Shown: positions 20,101 through 26,938 of the stretch, one piece after another
How positions within the stretch are numbered: the first letter of the stretch is position 1
Layout of the letters: every line of letters starts with the position of its first letter
Source of the DNA: Heterotrichella gracilis
Taxonomy: Eukaryota > Sar > Xanthophyceae > Tribonematales > Xanthonemataceae
Direction: 5' to 3'
Length of the DNA: 52,979 nucleotides
Assembly: GCA_032358255.1 (NCBI GenBank)
Contig: JAULBX010026041.1
Coordinates: 1-52,979 of the forward strand
Position numbers and translations under genes: made by a program
The notes under the pieces: generated by a model
The model's database searches: none
What the model was told of the DNA's origin: nothing
The model's input: only the letters and a program-made list of their open reading frames with translations

Positions 20101-21207
20101 TGGTGAGAGACTCAAGGTCGGAGCTGGCGGACTGGAGGCTGCCGCTGGGGGGGGCTGCAGTGGGGGGTGGGCGGTAGGGTTGGTGCGTGCATGTGAGGAC
20201 TCCTTGGTTGTAACAGGCCTTGCAAGACTGACTGACTGACTGACTGATGGCTGTATTGCGGGAACCTGGCGTGAAGTGATAAAAAATCTCTGCCTGGTAT
20301 GAGGCATGATGACCATGTCCCTGTAATGCATGCATGCATGTATGCATGAGCAAGCATAATGGTCTCAGTGGTTTGCCACGCACCCTCTGAGTCTTCCTCA
20401 CTGGCTGACCGCACCCTGTGGCGGTGGGGGACCAACGGAGGGCGCGCCAGGGGGTGGGGGCGGTGCAGAGGGGAGGTCACCAGGGGCGTAGCGCTGGGGA
20501 AAGACCTGGAGAGGGAGGACAAGATAAGCAAGGGAGGTGAGGGTGGTCGCAGAGAATAAATGGTGGATGATACAGCACTGGAGGTTGCAGCATTAGTGCA
20601 TGGGGTGTGGTTGGAGGGGATGCAACTTCACAAGGGGTGAAATGGCACCGATGGCTATTACACGAAGAACAACGCGAGCAGCAACACAGTAAACCTGCTT
20701 CGTAATACACACAAACAGCTGTTCTCAAATCGGGACAGTGACTATCAACGCCTAGGTGCCATGCCTAGTAGTGACCGAGGTGGGTAACCCACCAATGCCA
20801 TGAATACCAATAATCCCACCCGACAACCCACCCACCCAATACCCCCACCAATACACACACCAGACCCCAATTCTCCACCCTCCTATTCCTGCCACTCTCA
20901 ATACACCCACCAAATACTCCCCCACCCACGCCCACCCCAGTACTACTCCCCACATCCCAGACCACACACCCCTGGCCTCCTACGTTTGTGAGCACACCAG
21001 TACCACTCACCTGGACAAAGAACCACCTCCCAGATGGCACCGCACCACCTGCCGTCGATACATCCTGTGTGGGCACGCCTGTGTCCCGAAACTGCCCCGC
21101 CATGCCACCGGCCTAATCACACCGCACAGCGGCTGCTTGCCCCAAGCCCCCACCCTCGATTGAGGTGTAGGTTGTAGTTTCACGGCGTTTGCCACTGCTG
21201 CTGCCAT
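5101..21207 (-). CDS. DDL: SAP(x5)-D-Ala-D-Ala ligase(x2) fusion, probably plastid-targeted
   Basis: Twenty-nine exons, all phase-consistent, give 1,675 aa: 21207-21011, 20505-20384, 20154-20018, 19677-19571, 19089-18939, 18279-18133, 17756-17613, 17005-16844, 16438-16237, 15913-15750, 15295-15144, 14726-14625, 14233-14089, 13752-13570, 13277-13083, 12758-12551, 12165-11952, 11642-11512, 10899-10754, 10397-10212, 9857-9674, 9470-9279, 9009-8820, 8494-8361, 7895-7707, 7469-7253, 6735-6426, 5925-5770, 5361-5101. Residues 1-105 are Ala/Arg/Pro-rich like a transit peptide (an in-frame ATG at 21279 is an alternative start). Residues 122-371 hold five SAP motifs. Residues 417-955 and 1082-1610 are two ATP-grasp DDL halves, as in land-plant DDL, which serves plastid peptidoglycan. 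Key catalytic residues are replaced in both halves, so ligase activity is doubtful. The order of domains is seen; plastid location and loss of activity are inferred. Confidence 0.9.
7030..7140 (-). repeat. Intronic copy of SAP-DDL exon 26 edge
   Basis: The intron 3' of exon 26 contains a degenerate copy of that exon's last 90 or so bases plus its donor (CCACGCACGTGTCAAA at 7031-7046 and 7245-7260), followed by TAGGGTTT words. The copy carries a small internal expansion of GCAGC. Confidence 0.8.
7871..8245 (-). repeat. Five-copy array of SAP-DDL exon 25 acceptor edge
   Basis: The start of exon 25 with its acceptor (AGCTGGCAGGTGATGAACCC at 7871) recurs upstream in the intron, in degenerate form, at about 7935, 8010, 8083 and 8210. 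Each copy is followed by the GGGGCCTGC-type acceptor and an AT-rich stretch containing GATAAAA-like words. Spacing is about 64 to 125 bp. Only the copy at 7871 continues into a full open exon. Confidence 0.85.
9160..9215 (-). repeat. Intronic copy of SAP-DDL exon 22 donor edge
   Basis: The words CACCTGTCCCTGATAGCCAG and CGCACACAACAGC at 9171-9205 mirror the exon 22 end at 9274-9330 (CACCTGTCTCCTGATGGCCAG-like, on the + strand), including the donor. The copy is degenerate and not open over the full exon. Confidence 0.6.
10447..10590 (-). repeat. Two intronic copies of SAP-DDL exon 20 start
   Basis: The + strand segment GTCGTCATCCAGGTAGGTGT at 10456-10475, running to CTCCTGC near 10497, copies the 5' end of exon 20 (10364-10400). 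A shorter third version lies at about 10551-10580 (GTTGTCATCCAGGTCGGTGT). Both precede the true acceptor. Confidence 0.8.
11278..11450 (-). repeat. Two intronic copies of SAP-DDL exon 18 donor edge
   Basis: The true exon end and donor at about 11508-11572 are repeated at 11278-11342 and 11394-11450. Shared words include CATGATGGCCCCAT and the CCCACCTCC segment, and the copies are separated by AAACCCTAG/AACCCTAGCC telomere-like words. The copies hold only the last 55-60 bases of the exon. Confidence 0.85.
14431..14600 (-). repeat. Two intronic copies of SAP-DDL exon 12 donor edge
   Basis: The 3' end of exon 12 with its donor (true copy 14619-14657) recurs at 14431-14487 and 14541-14600. All share CCACCTGAA plus CTGTCCATCCA and a GGATGCTCCAAC-type segment (GGCTGCTCC in the real exon). 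The two intronic copies also share the flanking CTATCAAAACCC, so they are closer to each other than to the exon. Confidence 0.85.
15387..15668 (-). repeat. Intronic copies of SAP-DDL exon 10 edge in a TAGGGTT field
   Basis: The end of exon 10 with its donor (true copy 15746-15803) is repeated nearly intact at 15501-15560 and 15608-15668, with a fragment at 15387-15412. Shared words include GTACACCTGCCGCTCCGGCT and GCGCCAGCAC. The spacers are made almost entirely of TAGGGTT, TAGGGTTTCATC and CTAGGGTTTTG words (15418-15610 and 15670-15715). Confidence 0.9.
16571..16708. repeat. Long imperfect fold-back in the intron between SAP and DDL parts
   Basis: TTGCTGCCCAAGG (16571-16583) pairs imperfectly with CCTTGGGCAGCC (16696-16707). 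The CCAACC-rich left arm (to about 16621) pairs with the TGGTTGG-rich right arm (from about 16653), leaving a loop of about 30 nt. Arms are about 50 nt with mismatches. It lies in the intron joining the SAP module to the first DDL exon. It may be a MITE-like relic or an RNA hairpin affecting splicing. Confidence 0.7.
17048..17475 (-). repeat. Six intronic copies of the SAP-DDL exon 8 acceptor edge
   Basis: The start of exon 8 and its acceptor (true copy 16981-17010, + strand word CCCGCATGATCATGCTGTCA) is repeated at 17048-17076, 17118-17146, 17178-17204, 17285-17314, 17352-17381 and 17444-17475, with increasing divergence. Spacers are rich in TTAGGG/GGGTTAG words. Each copy keeps only the first 25-30 bases of the exon and would encode the VDSMIMREL-like start of the fifth SAP segment. 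Confidence 0.9.
17868..17905. repeat. Interstitial telomere-like TTTAGGG run
   Basis: Four near-consecutive TTTAGG(G/A) words occur at 17868-17899 inside an intron. TTTAGGG is the plant and many green-algal telomere unit. Similar single words are scattered over most introns of this gene. Confidence 0.8.
18385..18515 (-). repeat. Intronic copies of SAP-DDL exon 6 start
   Basis: The exon 6 acceptor edge (GCTTGCTCAGCTCCTAC at 18268-18284, + strand) is repeated at 18387-18403 and, diverged, at about 18499-18514. All are followed by a GGGAGG/GGAGG polypurine stretch. A 27-nt in-frame micro-exon from the last copy is conceivable but not needed. Confidence 0.75.
18838..19245 (-). repeat. Intronic copies of both edges of SAP-DDL exon 5
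   Basis: A diverged copy of the exon 5 donor edge lies at about 18847-18890 (CCCTCACCTGGCGATCTG compared with the true CCTCACCTGGCGCAGCTG). A copy of its acceptor edge lies at 19203-19245 (ACTGGTCCCTCCCGGGAATA compared with the true GCTGGTCCCTCCCGGGGATA at 19062-19081). Thus both ends of one exon were copied outward. Confidence 0.8.
19784..19915 (-). repeat. Two intronic copies of SAP-DDL exon 4 start
   Basis: The + strand words CAGCCTGCTC(G/A)TCCTGCG, GCCTGCGCCAACAGCA at 19655-19692 (true acceptor edge) recur at 19795-19829 and, diverged, at 19880-19913. They are separated by AAACCCTAAA-type words. Confidence 0.85.
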
Positions 21208-22151
21208 CCTAAGCCGGCAACCAGCCACGCCAAAGCCGTGTGTGTGCCGCCGGGAGTCGTGGTTGGGATGCTTCCACAAACCGGAAACTCACGCCATGGC
21301 CACGATGCCTGGCTGCTATGACGTGAGTTACTGGAACAAAGTGTTGGGGTGCTATTAGGCGCTCGCAATTGCTGTGTTGTGGAGTAAATGCATACATGCA
21401 TCCGAGGCTTTTACCAGTCCACTTACAGCCGGCGTCAACGGCGGCAAAAGGCGGACATGCCACCGCAGGCCACGTGCCGCCGCTGTAGAAAATAGACTAA
21501 AAATGAAAACATTTCCATTTTGGCTCATTTTTGGGCAGTGTGGCTTTCAAACCCCACAAGGTGTGGCCCAACCTATTTATATATGTGGGATGGCGTTGCA
21601 CCAGACCAACTCCGTGAAACCGGCTTGCAAATGGCAGCACTTCCTCCCATGTTGATGGCGAATCGGCATGAAGTGGACTGAGTGGAACCTCATCCTTTGG
21701 AAACACATGCATCCTCCTTGTCCACATGGAGCGGCCTTATTGGGTGCATGTGCATCAAGGGCACCTCACCACCCCCTCAGGTGCTGGCAGCACACAGTCA
21801 CGGCTAAACAACCACCGTGGCACAAAAACAACTGACCACGGCCCATTTTTGGTAAATGTCATTTACAAAGCACTCTTGCCACTTCAACCTTCTCAGGGCC
21901 CCCGGGGTCAGGGTTACACATGAACAACCGTGACTGCAGCAATGACCCCTGCTGATGGATCATCGCCATTCATGACGTTGGACATTAAATCACAATAAAC
22001 TTTCTTCCAGGTGGGATGCAACCCACCCATTGCTGGGTTCAAGGGTGCAGGGAGGCAGGGAACCCAACTGTCCATGCATAAACCATGCAACAACCACAGG
22101 GGATACAGCATGTACCCCATACTGCTACTACTAGCGGGGGATGCAGTTATT
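21208..22151. other. Tandem intergenic spacer: SAP-DDL promoter side and CTNNBL1 3' flank
   Basis: About 0.9 kb between the SAP-DDL start and the retroelement fragment behind CTNNBL1. No convincing gene, RNA gene or long repeat was seen. The in-frame upstream ATG at 21279 belongs here if the longer start is used. Confidence 0.5.
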
Positions 22152-22522
22152 TAGTTAGTTAGTTACATGCATTCCAGCAATACAGTCAGATTAGCAGTCA
22201 GTCTTGCACATGCGGCGCCACGCAGCTCTTTTCTGGCACTATTTGAACCATCTATTGATCCCACGCGACTTGAGGTCCTGCTGGAGTAGGTCAGCCCACG
22301 TGGCCCTTGGCTTACCTACCCCCTTTGCCCCCTCTACCCTACCAAACACCATACATTTAGGAACCCTATCGTCTGATAAACGTCCTAAATGTCCCAACCA
22401 GCGTAGCCTAATGTCCCTGAGTTTGTCACTTATGCTTTGTAGCCCACACTTGCTAAGGAGAACGGAATTAGGGGTGTGCACCAACCTAGAAACCCCGCAC
22501 AGAGCTCTTAAACAATTATTAT
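22152..22522 (-). mobile_element. Non-LTR retrotransposon (LINE) 3' end, 5'-truncated
   Basis: On the minus strand this encodes the last part of a LINE ORF2-like protein: a (I/R)LRWLGHLGRLSDDR segment, then GVGKPRATWADLLQQDL, ending SRGINRWFK at a TAG. This R(L)RWLGH...GRP..W pattern is typical of LINE C-termini. The copy ends with TTAG/TAAC microsatellite units (22152-22164), a common LINE 3' tail. It is about 85-90% like the copy at 32759-33142. It begins about 37 bp past the CTNNBL1 stop and so probably lies in or next to that gene's 3' UTR. It is truncated and non-autonomous. Confidence 0.9.
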
Positions 22523-22558
22523 CCCGGGGGCTGCAGTACCATGCAGTAACACCAACTA

Positions 22559-25500
22559 TCACCGATCGGACTTGCTGCGCTTGCGCTCCTTGCGGTCATC
22601 TTCCCTCTCACCATCCCGCCGCTTGTTACGCCGATCCCCATCACGATCCCGTTCCCCGTCGCGATCCCGGCCACGATCCCGGTCCCGGTCCCCATCCCGC
22701 CGTTTCTCCCCATCGCGGCGATCGTGCTTGTCCCCGTTGCGGTCCTCCCTGCGCCACACGCCACATGCGGACAATCAGAGAGGGACATTCAGGGATTGGT
22801 GGAGTGAGTGATTGGCCAACACGCAGCCAAACCAGCGGAACATGTATGCAGCATGCAGTGGGTTACATGCGCACCGCCCACCACTTCACATGCAATTGTT
22901 TGATCCTTCAGCCGACCACCCTGGCCCAACAGCCTACGTGGAACACCTCCTTTAAAATTCCTTTCGGGAAATACATCACTGGTTCTTGGCTATTCAAGGT
23001 GTTGCAGCTGTGTGCTTGTCTCGGCCCCATGCACACACATGCATACATCACAACTGCTGGATAAGCACAAGTGCTACCTAGGTTGTTGCAGCCTCCGGTT
23101 TAGGGTTGAACGGTTAAGCTCTTGCCAGCGAGTGCATACACGCCACATATACAACCACTTGGCCCATTTGCCTAGCCATGTGCCGCACCTCTCCCTGTCC
23201 CGCTCCTTTTCCCGCCCCTTGTCTTTCGTCCTCTCCCTCTCCCTCTCCCTCTCCCGCTCCTTCTCGTGTTCCTTGTCCCTCCCCTTGTCACGCCCCCTCT
23301 CCTTTTCCCGCTCGTGCTCCCGCTCTCGTTCCCGCTCGCTAGGTTTCTGCTGCGTGGCCGCTGCAGCCTCCTCGACCCCCTTGCTCTCCCCACCACCTGA
23401 ACAGCCAACAAGGTGGGCAATTCCAGCAACCCATTGGGGAGGGGCAAGGCATAATGGCCCACATCTTATGTCCAATGTGGGGCGCATTTGTTAAAAAGGA
23501 AATTGTTTTGAGATTTTGGTGGCAAGAACGGCAAATTGCATACATTATCGTACCACGAGCAACAGCAACATGCTGCATTTTTCCAGCGCCTACTTTCCAA
23601 TACACACACATACATATAACCACAGAAACGACCGTCACCGCACCCCCCAGACCCCACCTGCGGCCACAGCCCCCTCCACCTCCATATCCACATCCTCCCC
23701 TGCGCTCCCATTGGCCGCACCATCCGCCCCACTGCCACCAACAGGCATGCCGCCCACACCGCCATCGTCCGCTTTTGCCTCCTCCGCTACCTCTGGCTGC
23801 CATCCCAGGGCCTGCAGGTATCCCCGTACCCGCTTGCGGTCCTTCTCACGATCCGCAGGGTTGCCTGTGCATGTGGGCGGCTAGGGTTTAGGGTTGCCTG
23901 CACACTTCAGGATGCACAGGGTATTCCACCCGGGTGCCAGGCTAATGAGACACCAATCAGGGCCACGCCAGGCCTGCCCAGCTAGACTAGGAGTCTGGGG
24001 AAGGAAACAAGTGAAGAACTTCTAGATTTTGCAGACTTCAAGCATGTACAGCGTTCCTAGGTTTTGCATTGCTGAAATGCATGTGAGTCTCTAAATAACT
24101 AGGGTTCCTAGGGTTTTTTTCTCACCGTCCTCCCCTAGGTTGTCGTGGTACTCCTCCAGCGCCCCCCTGATGGGTGCAAGGCTGGCGCGCCGCGTGTGCA
24201 GCAGCATAAGCAGGCGGCGCCGCAGGCCGGGGTCCCCGGTGGCCCACAGGCAGGCGGTGATGTAGGCGCACTGAGAATGGACAGAGAGGGGAGAGGGGTT
24301 GAGGAAGGGGATTGTGATTGCCACAGAATTTGCCACAGAAATTGCAATCTGGACACACTGATCTACTTTTTGCTCACGATCCGTGAGTGGGGGTGAAAAA
24401 GCAGGCGGCGCCGCAGGCCAGGGTCCCCGGTGGCCCACAGGCAGGCGGTGATGTAGGCACACTGGGGGAGGGGGGAATTGTGGGGGGAGGTCAGAAGTGC
24501 AAAGTTTTGATTGCTGTTGCTTTTCCCTGTTCAGCTAGGTGGGTGGGAGAGTAGGGTTTTTGGGGTACACAGCCAGGCGCAACCGGGAGGTGGGGGTAAA
24601 CGCGGATGGCATCACAAATGCACATTTGCAAACAGTGGCAAACCAGGGCCCATGCAACCAAGCCTATAAGCAATGGCGGCAAATCAGGCCACCATAAAAC
24701 AACCAAATAAAGCCACCCCCACCTGCTGCAGCGTGTACAGCCCCGCATCCTTTCCGTCAACCCTACCCCCAAGATCCTAAACCCTAACAAGCACCCTAAC
24801 CTCCCACCTGCTGCAGCGTGTACAGCCCCGCATCCATCCTTGCCAGCAGCCGCTCCTCCTCATCCACCTCTTCCTCCCCCTCCTGAGCAGCAACCCTGGC
24901 TTCCTCCCCTTGCACCCGAGCCAGGTAGCGAAAGAACACCTCAAGCAGGCGGTCGCACTTTTCAAACTCGTTTTCGGCGAATTTGGCCGCCACGCGGTCG
25001 CGGCGCGATCCCTGGGACAGGCTCTGCAGGGGACGGGGGTGTTAGAAACTTAGAAAATTCGTCGGGGGTGAGCGGGCGAAGTTGGTGGCCACGTACATGC
25101 AGCGCAAGTTCAGGATAGGGCCTGAAGTGGGAATGGGGACAACTGGTAAAAAGAAGCTACAAACTGCTTCTTAACCTGGCAAAGCTTTCAGAGGCCTGCT
25201 TCGTTGACAAATACCCCAGCCCAAAACCCTAAATCCACAGCTCCCCGCACCTGGAACAGGTTGAATATCGTTGACACCGCCCGCTCCTCCACCTCCTGCT
25301 CGGCGGCACCAACCCCCTTCACCTTGACGCGCTCCATGAAAACCCCAAACAGGGTTTTCAGGCCCAGCACGTCCACAAAGCGTTCGCAGGCGGGTGCGCA
25401 GCGCGTGGTTGCAAAGTCCAGCGCCTTGAGGGCGCCGCCGCGCGCTGCCCGCTTGGCTTTCAGCACAAGGACCATCAGCTCGATGCCTGCGCAAGCGCCA

Positions 25501-26904
25501 TTTGTTGGTGAGTTTTCCTTTCCAATGTCAACAAATTTATACAATGGAAGTGATTTAGTTAAATTTACACAAATGCTTAGATTTAGGGTTTGCTGTTTCG
25601 TTTTCAGCACACGGACCATCAGCTCGATGCCTGCGCGGGGGTAAAGGCAGCATTTGTTGTTGTTCTGTGGAATTATATGTACCATTTCTGCGCATAACGA
25701 AACCAAGAGCTTGATGCCTGTACAGGCGGGGAGGCAGCAGATTAGCCCCTGTGAAGTCCATTAATGGGCCCTTGTGTGGTTTCATACATTTTAATGATTT
25801 TTGGGGTACGGTATGTTTGTGGGGTGATCCATTTCTATCTGGGAAGGGAAAAACACATCCGACATTTCCCATGTCGTGCACGCATGCGCACGCCGACCAG
25901 CACGCACATCTCCTCACCCCAGCCCCCCACCACAGCACCACCACCACCACACAACACTGACCCACCCAGCACACAAAGCACCACACCCAAATCACGGCCC
26001 CCTGGCCCCAACCCCCCCCACCTTCTGCAGTACAAACAGCCCCTAATGGTCTAGGTTACTGTCAGGGTTTAGAAAACCCCAAACCCTAAACCCTGCCCCC
26101 TTCCCCCCCACCTTCTGCCTTTACAAACAGCCCCTTGTTGTCCGGGTACATGAGCGCGGAGCACAGCACGTTGAACAGGTTCTCCATGTACTCCTCCTCG
26201 TCGGTGTCCCGGGGATCCCTGCGGAAGAGAGCCCATTAGACAAAAGCGGGCGCAAGTCCCACATGCATGGTTGGTACCCCCCACCACCCCCGGGAACGGC
26301 ATATTGTGAGAGATGGGACAGTGAGAGGGTGTGAAGGCGTGTGGTTTGGGTATGTCAGCCAGCCTACCAACCGCGCCAGTAAAGCCTGCACATGCTGTCA
26401 CACACACTCTCGGCCACCACCTCCACCACCATGTGCCGCCCCCTCGCCACACCCGTTCTTGAAGGCGCTATTGCCTGCAGCACCGCACGCACCCTTTCCC
26501 CCCAGCGACACCCTCCACCCCGCCCTATCTATTTCTGAACAGCACTATTGCACACCCACCCACCGCATTGTCACCCTCCATCCACTCCACCAGATTCAAA
26601 TGGCGCTACTGCCCACACACATCCCTTCCCCTTCCCCCCATCGTCACCCTCCACCCACCACCCCCACCTGTTTTTGAAGGGTGCAATCGCCTGCAGCACC
26701 ACATCCATGCCGCTCATCTCGCCCAGGCGCTGCTGGTTGGCGGCGCTGGTCTGCAGCAGTATGGCCAGCACCTCGCTCGCATACTGCTTGTTGCTGTCAA
26801 ACTCACGCACCTTGATGCGGGACAGGAGCCACTTGAGCAGCTGCGGGGGGGGGGAAGGACGGGGCGTGGAGGCGGGGTGGGTGTAGGCGGAGAGAGAGTG
26901 CTTA

Positions 26905-26938
<34 letters not shown>

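Larger units (their letters stand above)
16844..20154 (-). other. Five-SAP-motif module of the SAP-DDL protein (exons 3-8)
   Basis: SAP motifs are about 30-35-residue helix-extended loop-helix elements that bind DNA or RNA. Here they lie at residues 122-152 (LTMVQLQHLCKVHSVPRTGR), 176-210 (WTLKKLKPWLRERGISPGGT), 229-262 (LTVPQLRQELSKRG), 288-318 (VSELKDAWIERGLDPSG) and 341-371 (LQAELQARGLSYSGSKAEL). Each keeps the Leu-x-x-Leu-x-x-x-Leu pattern, the Gly/Pro turn and a basic or Ser residue before the second helix. Motifs 2 and 3 are split by introns and only appear when exons are joined. The last SAP exon ends in phase 0 (GAG before GTATGG) and the first DDL exon starts in phase 0 with no stop, which supports one protein and not two genes. 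Confidence 0.85.

Noticed and set aside
22204..23064. 286-codon + strand open frame
   Set aside because: It is antisense to the LINE fragment and the last CTNNBL1 exon.
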